This document shows positions 16,453 to 24,921 of a stretch of DNA of 37,608 nt, piece by piece (positions within the stretch are counted from its first letter, which is position 1; every line of letters starts with the position of its first letter). Origin of the DNA: CAXBPY01 sp003455275 (lineage in GTDB: Bacteria; Bacteroidota; Bacteroidia; Chitinophagales; UBA10324). Position numbers and translations under genes: made by a program. Where the stretch lies: contig CAXBPY010000027.1 in assembly GCA_963977675.1 (NCBI GenBank), positions 1-37,608 on the forward strand. Direction: 5' to 3'. The notes below the pieces were generated by a model that searched no databases, had not been told where the DNA came from, and saw only the letters and a program-made list of their open reading frames with translations.

Positions 16453-18903
16453 TTATTCCGATTTTACAAACCTTCTGGTTTCCCAGTTTCCATTCTGTGT
16501 TTTTGCTCTCAGGTAATAAACTCCTGACGCAATCAGACTGATATCAATTTTAAAATTGCAGTTGGAATTCTTACAAGTAGTTTCAATTTTTTCTATTTGC
16601 CTTCCAGCTAAATCAATTATTTCAATGATAGAAACTGAGACTCCTTTAGTTGAAATATTCAATTCATTTAATGCCGGATTTGGATAGACTGATAGATTCT
16701 GTGGCATTAAAAAATCATTTGTATTAGTGAATTGATTTAATGTGTCACTGTAAACAGAAGAGCATCCATTCAAACCATAAACTGTAAGTGTGACTATAGA
16801 AGGCGTATCAACCAGAACAGCAGTAGGACTTACTGATGAAGATATATTTCCATTCCCAAAATCCCATAAATATAATGGAGCATTGGTTGTAGCCGGAGTG
16901 AATAAGTATGCATTTCCACCCAATGAAGTCCAGCTGAATGATGCATCAGGTATAGGAAGAACGGTAGCATCAAAATTATCAGATGACGAAGGGCAACCAT
17001 AAATACTGGAAACGGTTACAGAATAGTTTCCGGAAGAAGTAATTGGAATTGATTGTGTAGTAGCTCCTGTACTCCAGATATATCCAAACATCCAGGAACC
17101 GCCAACTGTTGCATTTACCACATCTCCATTACAAATGGTAACATCAGGAAGGTTGGCCGATGTGTTAACATATTCTGTATCGGGTAATGCGGCATCAATC
17201 CAGGAGTTTCTTTGTGTAACATAATCTTTTAATTGTAGTACCTGTGCATCATAATCAGTAATCCCTAATTCAGACCAACGCAAGAAATTTCTTACAGCTG
17301 CATCATGAATATAGCTTGAAGTTGTATCTATGAATGTCAAAAAAGAATCATTACTTAATGTAGTTTCTCTTAATGAATGCCATCGGCAATACAGGTTTCG
17401 CATATAAACTGAATCCTGCCTGAACTTGCTCCACCAGAAGGGATAGGGCCATGTTGGATGAGTGATTTCATGAACCCACCCACCTTGTGTTCCATTTTCA
17501 TAGGCGCGGTCATAATCCCAGGGTGGTCCGATATGAAGTTTGCCTCCGTCAGTTATTTTTTCTTTGTATAAATATGTGCTTCTTCCATAGCTATCATAAT
17601 TAGCACTAAACTCATTGACTATAAGAAAATCAATAAATGATCCTTCACCGGCAAATTTCCTCCATCCGTTTATCGGGTCTTGAAAGTTTGAATTCCAAAG
17701 GGCATTTTCAAAACTGTCAGTATAAGATTTAATATAATAATGTTGAAGGATATGAATGCTGTCAGCTTTAGGATAAACATGTTTAAACTCTACAGGCAAT
17801 GTGCAAGTTGCTGAATTGATTGGAAGATAAGTTGAATTCCAGGCACCGGGATCTCCATTTATGTTCATTTCAATAATGTATCCACCGGTAAGCTCGACCC
17901 CGGTTGTATCCCATTTATTTAATTTAGAAATATTAACCCTGTTTGTATCTCGCTTTACTTTTTCTGTCAGGGTATAAACTCCAATATAATCATTATTCAA
18001 AAACACTTCGCAGAATTTAGTGCGGGGTGCATACCGCCCCATTCGTCTGCACATTTCATAAGTTAAAGAATTTTTCATCAATGAATAGTCGAGATATTCT
18101 GCTTTCAGAATCCAGTCGTTTTCACTAGGCAAGCCAAGAAGAGAGGTATCGATGTCTTCACCTATTGAATCAGTCAAATCAAAATCATAATTCTTTTTCG
18201 GATAATATACTCCTGTAAAACCCTGCAATTCAACCATCATATTTCCACTATAGGCATAATTAGTTTGACTTACCATATTCCAATTTCCCCAACCATTATC
18301 AGTAATTGTGAATGATGCTGGTATTTTATTTCCATCAGGTATAGAAACTCCTCCGGTATTTATTTTAACAATTGGCAGGCGCGTGCTGTCAAAAACCACC
18401 CCCAAGGCAGCATCATTACTAAATGTAATACTCAGGCTCAACAAAACGCCAATGTCAACCGCTGCCTGATCCTGAAACATAAAATTCCAAACTCCATTCG
18501 GGTTTTGTCCGTTATTAAAATTTCCCAATAATCCCATTGGGCGAAAACTTCCTGAAAATGGAGCGGTCCCATTTACAATGCTGGTGCTTGCATCCCATTT
18601 CAATTCCGTATTCGTAAAGTTATCTCCCGATCCCCCAACACCTTGGAGCAGCAACACTGTTGTTCCGTCAGGTGACTGCAGCCAGGCAGCAATATCCTGC
18701 GTATAGGTATGCGTCATGGTGAACGATATCTTTTCAATACCAAACGCCGAATTGATTGAAGCAGGTAAAACTGAAATTGAAATTGGAAATGAAACAACCG
18801 GACCTGCGTCAGGAATGGTGTCATTCATTGCCTGTATAAATGTTTGTGCTTTTGATGAAGCAACAGAAAAAAAAATAAGAAAAGAAAGGAAAAATTTTTT
18901 CAT
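16453..18903 (-). CDS. Secreted CotH-kinase protein with P-domain and T9SS sorting signal
   Basis: An 816-aa exported protein. It opens with a signal peptide ending near SSKAQ (residue 20). A proprotein-convertase-type P domain follows (about 55-162, with SFTMTHTYTQDIAAWLQSP and GVWNFMFQD). Next is a CotH kinase domain (about 175-560), with the kinase motif HIGPPWDYDRAYENG (457-471) and a Lys-bearing strand GVYTLTEKVKRD. An SprB/PKD-like stretch (about 595-725, with YIWSTGATTQSI and PLYLWDFGNGN) precedes a T9SS type A sorting domain (about 735-816, SVYPNPALNELNIS). Spore-coat CotH proteins are atypical kinases that phosphorylate other proteins. Here the enzyme would sit on the cell surface or be released, so the source of ATP and the target are open. 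P domains are more often seen with secreted proteases. Confidence 0.9.
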   Translation of the reverse strand: MKKFFLSFLIFFSVASSKAQTFIQAMNDTIPDAGPVVSFPISISVLPASINSAFGIEKISFTMTHTYTQDIAAWLQSPDGTTVLLLQGVGGSGDNFTNTELKWDASTSIVNGTAPFSGSFRPMGLLGNFNNGQNPNGVWNFMFQDQAAVDIGVLLSLSITFSNDAALGVVFDSTRLPIVKINTGGVSIPDGNKIPASFTITDNGWGNWNMVSQTNYAYSGNMMVELQGFTGVYYPKKNYDFDLTDSIGEDIDTSLLGLPSENDWILKAEYLDYSLMKNSLTYEMCRRMGRYAPRTKFCEVFLNNDYIGVYTLTEKVKRDTNRVNISKLNKWDTTGVELTGGYIIEMNINGDPGAWNSTYLPINSATCTLPVEFKHVYPKADSIHILQHYYIKSYTDSFENALWNSNFQDPINGWRKFAGEGSFIDFLIVNEFSANYDSYGRSTYLYKEKITDGGKLHIGPPWDYDRAYENGTQGGWVHEITHPTWPYPFWWSKFRQDSVYMRNLYCRWHSLRETTLSNDSFLTFIDTTSSYIHDAAVRNFLRWSELGITDYDAQVLQLKDYVTQRNSWIDAALPDTEYVNTSANLPDVTICNGDVVNATVGGSWMFGYIWSTGATTQSIPITSSGNYSVTVSSIYGCPSSSDNFDATVLPIPDASFSWTSLGGNAYLFTPATTNAPLYLWDFGNGNISSSVSPTAVLVDTPSIVTLTVYGLNGCSSVYSDTLNQFTNTNDFLMPQNLSVYPNPALNELNISTKGVSVSIIEIIDLAGRQIEKIETTCKNSNCNFKIDISLIASGVYYLRAKTQNGNWETRRFVKSE

Positions 18904-19025
18904 GAAATTACTTATTAAGAAACAAAAACTTTATTCAGGAATTCGGGCTGTGAATTAAAGAAGTAATGCGAAGTGGTTGAAATAAATTCTGGTAATTAAT
19001 TTTTCTAAAAAAAATTGTAATAACC

Positions 19026-19496
19026 CTATACAACTTTATTGGCGCAGCTACTGCTTGCAAATGCTTCAGGTTTAGCTTTGAACGCGAATCCCATTCCCAG
19101 AATGTAACCCATCGCTTCGCGCAGGGCAAGGTTTGACTGAAAGTTTGGGTTTGTATTAATATCAGCGTGTACCTCCATGTCTAATTCATACTGGTCAAAT
19201 AAATCACAAAGCTGATATGCAATAGTGATGGAACGAGAAACTTCCTCCAGCATTCTTTCTTTGATTGTGTATTTAGTCAATGATTTATCGTTATTGATAA
19301 ACATAAATCCTCCCCGTTTCTCTCTAAGAAAGACAATCACCGTAGCGAACTCAGTAATCTTGCCTCTCACTTGTGAGTCAGTCCCTATACAAACTTTTAA
19401 TTTATTTCCCAATCCGGTTTCATAAATAATTGCCTGCTCCACGGCCTTTTGGATTGGAATTCTGATCTTATCGCCATTAAATTTTCGCCATTGCAT
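19026..19496 (-). CDS. YkuK-like RNase H-fold protein (DUF458)
   Basis: A 156-aa protein matching the DUF458/YkuK pattern: an N-terminal region, then VCIGTDSQVRGKITEFATVIVF with acidic D40 in GTDSQ, a helical middle part, then MEVHADINTNPNFQSN with D112, and a C-terminal GYILGMGFAFKAKPEAFASSS. The family is predicted to have an RNase H-like fold; no activity is known to me. It is cytoplasmic. The gene is upstream of and co-oriented with the CotH gene, 122 bases apart, and I see no reason in the sequence to link them. It diverges from the L31 gene. Confidence 0.8.
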   Translation of the reverse strand: MQWRKFNGDKIRIPIQKAVEQAIIYETGLGNKLKVCIGTDSQVRGKITEFATVIVFLREKRGGFMFINNDKSLTKYTIKERMLEEVSRSITIAYQLCDLFDQYELDMEVHADINTNPNFQSNLALREAMGYILGMGFAFKAKPEAFASSSCANKVV

Positions 19497-19579
19497 AAAA
19501 AAATGCGTTTGCTAAAAGTATCTGAAAACTTTCCATTTTAACAAATACCTACTACAATAGGTTTCAACCGTTTTGTTCA

Positions 19580-19610
19580 TTTGGCAGAATTGAATGCACT
19601 TTTATATTTG
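19580..19610 (+). promoter_or_regulatory. L31 promoter (full Bacteroidota consensus)
   Basis: -33 TTTG at 19580-19583, a 19-bp spacer and -7 TATATTTG at 19603-19610: a perfect match to TTTG-N19-TAnnTTTG. It is followed by CGCTCCC, six A and TAAATC, nearly identical to the start of the rRNA P2 transcript. The 5' UTR would be about 18 bases and has no Shine-Dalgarno sequence. Confidence 0.8.
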
Positions 19611-19633
19611 CGCTCCCAAAAAATAAATCAAAA

Positions 19634-19885
19634 ATGAGAAAAGGTATTCATCCCGAAAGTTATCGCTTTGTTGTTTTCAAAGACATGTCGAACAATCATA
19701 TGTTTTTAAGCCGTAGTTGTGCTTCAACCAAAGAAACCATCAAATGGGAAGATGGTAATGAATATCCACTCATCAAGCTAGAAATTTCAAATACTTCTCA
19801 CCCATTTTTCACTGGTAAAATGCAGTTCATTGACACTGCCGGAAGAATTGATAAGTTCAAAAAGAAATACCAGAAGAAAGATTAA
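19634..19885 (+). CDS. rpmE2: 50S ribosomal protein L31 type B
   Basis: An 83-aa protein beginning MRKGIHPESYRFVVFKD, with SNTSHPFFTGKMQFIDTAGRIDKF near the end. That is the type B L31 pattern: longer than type A and without the CxxC zinc-binding cysteines. It binds the large subunit near the 5S rRNA. Type B is the zinc-independent form; in organisms with both it replaces type A under zinc limitation, while in many Bacteroidota it is the only L31. Its own strong promoter and terminator make it a single-gene transcription unit. Confidence 0.95.
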   Translation: MRKGIHPESYRFVVFKDMSNNHMFLSRSCASTKETIKWEDGNEYPLIKLEISNTSHPFFTGKMQFIDTAGRIDKFKKKYQKKD

Positions 19886-19909
19886 TCGCATCTTAAAATT
19901 TTTTAATTT

Positions 19910-19946
19910 AAAAAAGTCCGCTACGGTTTCCGCAGCGGACTTTTTT
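19910..19946 (+). terminator. Intrinsic terminator after L31
   Basis: Arms 19910-19922 and 19934-19946 form a 13-bp stem (AAAAAAGTCCGCT paired with AGCGGACTTTTTT), with a short inner CGG/CCG helix. It is followed by a run of eight T (19941-19948). A-rich on one side and T-rich on the other, it could act in both directions, but both flanking genes are on the plus strand. Confidence 0.9.
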
Positions 19947-19987
19947 TTGTCAGGCATTTTTATGTTTGTTCTCAAACACTTTTCAAT

Positions 19988-20836
19988 TTGCACTTATTCA
20001 AACTCAGCAAAGACCTTCAAGAATTCATTCAGAAAAAAAAAGCAGAAGGAAAAAAAATTGGATTCGTTCCAACCATGGGAGCTCTTCATAGCGGACATCT
20101 TTCGCTGATTGCAGAAGCAAAGGAAGAAAGCGATCTGGTTGTTTGCAGCATTTTTGTCAACCCCACACAATTCAATGACAAAAAAGATTTAGAAAAATAT
20201 CCTAGACCGATAGAGCATGATATGCAATTGCTTTTGGAGTGTGATTGTGATGTTCTCTTTCTCCCTTCTGAAAACGAAATGTATCCTGAAGGAACAGCAC
20301 ATCTTAAATATTATGATCTGGGATATCTAGATAAAGTACTGGAAGCAGCTTTTCGCCCCGGCCATTTTCAGGGAGTTGCCAATATTGTTTTTCGCTTACT
20401 CAATAGCGTCAATCCGGATTTTCTTTTACTTGGAAAAAAAGATTTTCAGCAGGTACTCGTGATTAAGCGCATGATTGAAATTGAAAACCTTCCGGTGAAA
20501 ATAATGTCTGTAAAAACTCTTCGCGAATCAAGTGGCCTGGCTATGAGTTCAAGAAATGTCAGGCTTAGTGAAAAAGCATGGGACAATGCTTCAAAAATTT
20601 CTGCAATTCTTTTTTCAATCCGTGATCTAAAAAACAATTTCAATTCTATTTCAGTCATGAGAAAGGAAGCGGTAAAACAATTGAAGGAAATTCCGGATTC
20701 GATTCTTGAATATTTTGATATCTGCGATGCTGAAACTCTTGTGCCGCTCACCATTTTCATCAAGGAAAAACCTGCTGTAATGGTTGTTGCAATTTGGATT
20801 GATGGTGTCCGTCTGATTGATAATGTTGAATTGTAA
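19988..20836 (+). CDS. panC: Pantothenate synthetase
   Basis: Joins pantoate and beta-alanine with ATP to make pantothenate, a coenzyme A precursor. The 282-aa protein has FVPTMGALHSGHLSLI (26-41) with the HxGH nucleotidyl-transfer histidines H34 and H37, FVNPTQF, the LLGKKDFQQ segment and the KMSKS-equivalent AMSSRN. The start is a TTG at 19988; no ATG is in frame back to the L31 terminator, and the protein alignment needs a start here. panD, which supplies beta-alanine, lies 84 bases downstream on the same strand. Confidence 0.95.
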   Translation: MHLFKLSKDLQEFIQKKKAEGKKIGFVPTMGALHSGHLSLIAEAKEESDLVVCSIFVNPTQFNDKKDLEKYPRPIEHDMQLLLECDCDVLFLPSENEMYPEGTAHLKYYDLGYLDKVLEAAFRPGHFQGVANIVFRLLNSVNPDFLLLGKKDFQQVLVIKRMIEIENLPVKIMSVKTLRESSGLAMSSRNVRLSEKAWDNASKISAILFSIRDLKNNFNSISVMRKEAVKQLKEIPDSILEYFDICDAETLVPLTIFIKEKPAVMVVAIWIDGVRLIDNVEL

Positions 20837-20905
20837 CTCTAGCTCATATATCTATTTCAGAATTTGAACTCTCCTCCCCCGCCTTCGGTTTCTTAAGTTA
20901 AATTT

Positions 20906-20913
20906 TACATTTG
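20906..20913 (+). promoter_or_regulatory. Probable panD promoter, -7 element, close to leaderless
   Basis: TACATTTG is a perfect TAnnTTTG followed by CGCCCCC and then immediately the tandem ATG codons at 20921 and 20924. Only seven bases separate the element from the first ATG, so the transcript would have almost no leader. The -33 region is weak. Confidence 0.55.
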
Positions 20914-20920
20914 CGCCCCC

Positions 20921-21265
20921 ATGATGATTCAGTTAGTAAAATCTAAAATTCACAGAGCAAAAGTTACCGAAGCCGATATCAATTATGTAGGAAGTATCAC
21001 AATTGATGAAGACTTGATGGATGCCGCCAATCTTATTGAAAACGAAAAAGTGCAGGTTGTCAATATCAATAACGGCGAGCGACTTGAAACCTATGTGATT
21101 AAAGGAAAGCGTGGCTCAGGAACAATTTGTCTCAATGGACCTGCAGCTCGCAAAGCCGTTGTGGGAGACATTGTGATTATCATTTCATATGGAATCATGG
21201 ATCAACAAGAAGCAAAAGCATTTAAGCCCGCCCTTGTTTTTCCAAACGATAACAACCGCATCTAA
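20921..21265 (+). CDS. panD: Aspartate 1-decarboxylase precursor
   Basis: Decarboxylates aspartate to beta-alanine, the second substrate of PanC. The 114-aa proenzyme has the self-cleavage site YVGSIT, where G24-S25 is cut to give the pyruvoyl group on Ser25. LVKSKIHRAKVTEADINY and NGPAARKAVVGDIVIIISY are the usual flanking motifs. Two consecutive ATG codons (20921, 20924) are both possible starts; the longer one puts the cleavage serine at position 25, as in E. coli. The next gene begins 12 bases after the stop. Confidence 0.96.
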   Translation: MMIQLVKSKIHRAKVTEADINYVGSITIDEDLMDAANLIENEKVQVVNINNGERLETYVIKGKRGSGTICLNGPAARKAVVGDIVIIISYGIMDQQEAKAFKPALVFPNDNNRI

Positions 21266-21277
21266 CTTAACTGAAGT

Positions 21278-22300
21278 ATGAAGGGAAGGTTGCGGTCAAC
21301 AATACAGATTATCATCTTCCTGTTCATTGGCGGTTTTCTTTTCTGGCTCGCCTTCCGCGATCAGAATTTAAGTGAGATAAAAGACAGCATTGCTCACTCA
21401 CACTATGGATGGATTCTGCCGGTGCTGATTTTTGCTTTCCTCAGTAATCTAAGCAGGAGTGTTCGCTGGAACATGCTCATACATCCAATAGGTTATAAGC
21501 CAAAAACTTTTAACACCTTCAGCGCTGTGCTCATAGGATATTTTGCTAACCTGCTTGTGCCGCGGCTCGGAGAGATTACACGATGCACGGTGCTGAACCG
21601 ATACGAAAAAATTCCGATGCAGTCTTTATTGGGAACTGTCCTTGCCGAACGCGTGATTGATGTTCTTACACTTCTCGTGATTCTTGCTCTGGTTATCATG
21701 CTTCAATTCGAGTTGCTCTCTGCTTTTGTAATAAGGAATCTGTTTAATCCGCTTGCTGATAAAATAAATTCATACTTTCAGCATAGCACTACCGCTTACA
21801 TTATTGCCGGAGCTGTGTTTCTTGTTCTTATAGTGGTTGCATGGCGGGTTTTATTACAATTCAAATCAACAAAGTTTTATATAAAATTCCTCGAACTACT
21901 GCGTGGGTTTTTTGAAGGTTTCAATACTGTGCGCCGCCTCAGAAGCAAATGGCTTTTTCTTGCTCACACTTTTTTTATTTGGGTTTGTTACATCATGATG
22001 AGCTATCTCTGTTTTTTCTGTTTTGATTTCACTGCATCATTTAGTTTTCTGAAAGGAGTAACCGCAATGGTTTTCGGGGGAATTGGTTTCGTAGTTCCTG
22101 TGCAAGGCGGAATAGGCGCCTACCACTACATTGTTCGCGAAACCATGATGGTGTATGGCTTATCTGAGGAACAGGGACTGTCCTTTGCAACGCTTTGTCA
22201 TGGTGCACAGATAGGCGGCATCATTGTATTTGGTGCGCTATGTTTTGTTTTACTTCCTGTTTTTAACAGGAAAAAATCTGAAGCAGATGCCACGGCTTGA
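21278..22300 (+). CDS. UPF0104 / lysylphosphatidylglycerol synthase transmembrane-family protein
   Basis: A 340-aa inner-membrane protein with about eight hydrophobic segments. It carries the family signatures SNLSRSVRWNMLI near residue 60, ANLLVPRLGEITRC (about 91-104), LAERVIDVLTLL and GGIGFVVPVQGGIGAYHYIV. The family is named for the flippase part of MprF, but members without a synthase domain, like this one, have varied or unknown roles, possibly lipid or glycan transport. It starts 12 bases after panD and overlaps the start of rfaE2, so it belongs to the same operon. Confidence 0.88.
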   Translation: MKGRLRSTIQIIIFLFIGGFLFWLAFRDQNLSEIKDSIAHSHYGWILPVLIFAFLSNLSRSVRWNMLIHPIGYKPKTFNTFSAVLIGYFANLLVPRLGEITRCTVLNRYEKIPMQSLLGTVLAERVIDVLTLLVILALVIMLQFELLSAFVIRNLFNPLADKINSYFQHSTTAYIIAGAVFLVLIVVAWRVLLQFKSTKFYIKFLELLRGFFEGFNTVRRLRSKWLFLAHTFFIWVCYIMMSYLCFFCFDFTASFSFLKGVTAMVFGGIGFVVPVQGGIGAYHYIVRETMMVYGLSEEQGLSFATLCHGAQIGGIIVFGALCFVLLPVFNRKKSEADATA

Positions 22301-22769
22301 TATCATAAAGAAAAAAATTGTTTCTCGGCAGGAACTCAGTAAAATGCTGGCAGCATGGCGATTGCTCTCGAATAAAATTGTATTTACAAATGGATGCTTT
22401 GATATTCTTCATGCTGGCCACATACACACGCTTGAAAGTGCAGCCGATTTCGGGAGCAAACTAATTGTTGGATTAAATACTGACGCTTCTGTTTCAAAAT
22501 TAAAACCGGGCCGTCCGCTTCAATTTCAAGATTCTCGTGCACTGGTGCTTGCTGCACTCAATTGCATAGATGCCGTTATTCTTTTTGAAGAAGAAACACC
22601 GCTTGAACTTATAAAATTTATAATGCCCGATGTATTGGTAAAAGGTGGTGATTATAAAGTGGAAGAAATTGCAGGAGCAAATGAAGTGATTGCCGCAGGA
22701 GGAAAAGTAGAACTCATTCCATTGCTTGAAGGATTGAGTACAACAGAAATAATTAGTAGGATGAAATAA
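22287..22769 (+). CDS. rfaE2: D-glycero-beta-D-manno-heptose 1-phosphate adenylyltransferase
   Basis: Transfers AMP from ATP to heptose 1-phosphate to make ADP-heptose for LPS core synthesis. The 160-aa protein is the stand-alone C-terminal half of HldE. FTNGCFDILHAGHIHTLE (33-50) holds the nucleotidyltransferase HxGH motif (42-45). VKGGDYKVEEIAGA and the C-terminal GLSTTEIISRM are family marks. The preferred ATG at 22287 overlaps the end of the UPF0104 gene by 14 bases, which suggests translational coupling. The frame is open further upstream, but that part only shadows the previous gene. No heptose kinase or epimerase gene is adjacent. Confidence 0.93.
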   Translation: MPRLDIIKKKIVSRQELSKMLAAWRLLSNKIVFTNGCFDILHAGHIHTLESAADFGSKLIVGLNTDASVSKLKPGRPLQFQDSRALVLAALNCIDAVILFEEETPLELIKFIMPDVLVKGGDYKVEEIAGANEVIAAGGKVELIPLLEGLSTTEIISRMK

Positions 22770-22792
22770 TTTTTGTCTGAATTTAAATCACC

Positions 22793-22815
22793 AACTTACA
22801 GGTATAAGTTTTTTT
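22793..22815 (+). terminator. Possible weak terminator after rfaE2
   Basis: A short stem, AACTTA (22793-22798) with TAAGTT (22805-22810), followed at once by more T residues. The stem is only six AT-rich pairs, so this is tentative; it lies 23 bases after the rfaE2 stop. Confidence 0.4.
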
Positions 22816-22942
22816 AATCTGAGGTTAAGCAATTGAAAGAAAATCAAGAACGAAACGCCGGGCAATCGTTATTGAAACAATGAAAAGAGATGAAACGAAT
22901 TTTTCTTTTCACAAATCACATTGAAATTCCAAATGAAAAAAC

Positions 22943-23638
22943 TCAGTTCAGCAGAGATGCTTTCTTACCAAATAGATAAACAAAACTGAACCCGGCACCA
23001 AAGCTTGATAAGCCAGCATTAACTGTCCAATATCTCTGCTCAGGAATTACAGGAAGATGTGTTCCGAATCTCCAATTGTAATAAGCGCTAAGAGAAAATG
23101 GTGTAAATTCAAATTGCCAAAACCAGCGAGTGCTTTTTAAATATTCAATACCAAAATGAATATCCCCTCTTGCACCTACACTTCTCTCAACATTTCCATT
23201 AGAATAATAATTGCTGAACTGATTAAATGCATTTCCAGAAGCTCCAATGTTTATGCGAGAACCGGAAGAGAAAAATATTTTTCCTTTCGAATCAAGTGAA
23301 ATCCATTTATCAAACTGAGCAAAGCATCCTATTGAACTGAACTCGTTATTGTAAGAAGAAGTATCATTGGTTGTTTGTGAGGATGCATAATAATTTGTTT
23401 CTGAAATATTCAATCCAAGTTTTATCACTCGGTTATTTTTTCCAAATGAAGTGAGCGCCGGGCTAAAATTGATGCTCCAGTTTTTCGAATGAATTCCAAC
23501 TTCATTTGAATTTAAATCGTGGCTCATCTGCGTGCTGATACCTCCACTCAACCCAAATTTTTTTATTTCAGTTTGTTAGAAAGAAACTAGTGGAGCGGCG
23601 AACAAAATTGCCAGAATGAAAATTGAATTTGTTTTCAT
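22943..23638 (-). pseudogene. Predicted outer-membrane beta-barrel protein, stop codon after the signal peptide
   Basis: An ATG at 23638 encodes a clear signal peptide, MKTNSIFILAILFAAPLVSF. The next codon is TAA (23576-23578). The same frame then continues QTEIKKFGLSGGIS and stays open for about 210 codons to 22943. The mature part is rich in alternating aromatic/polar strands (for example RWFWQFEFTPFSLSAYYNWRF, with a C-terminal FSFVYLFG), as in outer-membrane barrels. Without the stop it would be a normal exported protein of about 231 aa. Internal initiation at TTG 23551 would lose the signal. A sequencing error, a recent nonsense mutation or read-through are all possible. I do not recognise a specific barrel family. 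Confidence 0.7.
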
Positions 23639-23703
23639 AAAAATGTTTTTTGTAATGATTAAAAAATATTATGTAAGAATATCTAAGAAGATTTTTCCTG
23701 CTT

Positions 23704-24921
23704 CTATTTCATCTGCGTTCTCACATCAAGCGCATCCCGCAATCCATTGCCGAGAAGATTGAATGCTAGAACTAAAATCATAATTGCTACACCCGGAATA
23801 ATTGCCATCCAAGGATTGCCGGAAACAATGAAACCATAATTATCACGAATCATGCTGCCCCAGCTTGGTGTAGGTGCCTGCACTCCTATTCCGAGAAAAC
23901 TTAAACCTGCTTCTACCAGAATAGCTGTCGCGAAATTGCTTGCCGCCATCACCATCACCGGACCAATTACATTCGGAATAATATGTCGAAGAATAATTCT
24001 GAAATGGCTGTAACCCATGCTGCGTGCAGCTTCTATGTATCCGAGTTCGCGCAAGCTCATCACCTGTCCGCGAATCACACGCGCAGTTCCCACCCACATG
24101 GTTAATCCCACTGCAAAAAATATTTGCCAGAAACCTTTTCCAAGTGCTACAGTAATTGCAAACACAAAAAGCAAAGTTGGTATTGCCCAAATCACATTGA
24201 TGAGCCATGTTATAACTGCATCGGTTTTCCCTCGAAAATATCCTGCAAGAGCGCCGAGTAAAATTCCAATCATGAGAGAAATAAAAACTGCAATTCCACC
24301 GACACTCAATGAAATTCTTGTTCCAATTAAAAGGCGGCTGAGAATATCGCGACCATAAGTATCTGTTCCGAGCCAGTAACTTTTGTGAACAAAATTTTCT
24401 TTCTCTACCTGTTGCTGCAATTCGTTGAGAGAAATTTTTTGCAGACGATTGTTGTAATCTGTGAAAACGATTTTCCCGTTTTCTATTTTGGTAGAAGTAT
24501 CGGTGAGCGAGTTTGCAAAAGCAATGTCAGCGAGATTGAAAGTGAGTGTGTCAGGTTCAAGTCCTTCACCTGTGTATGCATCTGCTGTGAGAAATTTTCC
24601 ATTAACCTGATGATTCAACACAGGAATCATTCTGTAAGAATTTTCTTTTCCTGAAAAAAAGTTTGTGATGAACGATGAAGAATTTTCTTCTGCATCTTTT
24701 TTCACTTTCAAAAACTGAATTGAAAATCCTGGTGGTGCGAGAGCAATTTCAGGAAGCATCTCATTTGCATCAGGAGTATTGTCAGGTGCGAGTTGATAAG
24801 CGAAAACAGAAACAAGAATTGCAACACTAATAATTATCATTCCGAAAACCGCAGGCTTGCTTTTTTTCAACCGCTTCCAGGCAAGCGAGAATGGTGATTC
24901 AGATTTTTTTTTACCTGCCAT
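23704..24921 (-). CDS. ABC transporter permease, DppC/OppC type
   Basis: A 405-aa inner-membrane permease of a peptide or nickel type importer. It has a cytoplasmic N-terminus, one membrane helix (about 24-43), a periplasmic insertion of about 135 residues, then WLGTDTYGRDILSRL (183-197) and five helices. The EAA loop that docks to the ATPase is EAARSMGYSHFRIILRHIIPN (297-317). The insertion makes it longer than E. coli DppC (300 aa) and looks like a Bacteroidota feature. No partner permease, ATPase or binding protein is nearby. Its start overlaps the stop of the 86-aa gene as TAATG, so it is the last gene of a four-gene operon. Confidence 0.92.
   Translation of the reverse strand: MAGKKKSESPFSLAWKRLKKSKPAVFGMIIISVAILVSVFAYQLAPDNTPDANEMLPEIALAPPGFSIQFLKVKKDAEENSSSFITNFFSGKENSYRMIPVLNHQVNGKFLTADAYTGEGLEPDTLTFNLADIAFANSLTDTSTKIENGKIVFTDYNNRLQKISLNELQQQVEKENFVHKSYWLGTDTYGRDILSRLLIGTRISLSVGGIAVFISLMIGILLGALAGYFRGKTDAVITWLINVIWAIPTLLFVFAITVALGKGFWQIFFAVGLTMWVGTARVIRGQVMSLRELGYIEAARSMGYSHFRIILRHIIPNVIGPVMVMAASNFATAILVEAGLSFLGIGVQAPTPSWGSMIRDNYGFIVSGNPWMAIIPGVAIMILVLAFNLLGNGLRDALDVRTQMK

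Noticed and set aside
22224..22286. Longer rfaE2 start
   Set aside because: The extra residues are a shifted-frame reading of the UPF0104 C-terminus; the ATG at 22287 fits the family length.
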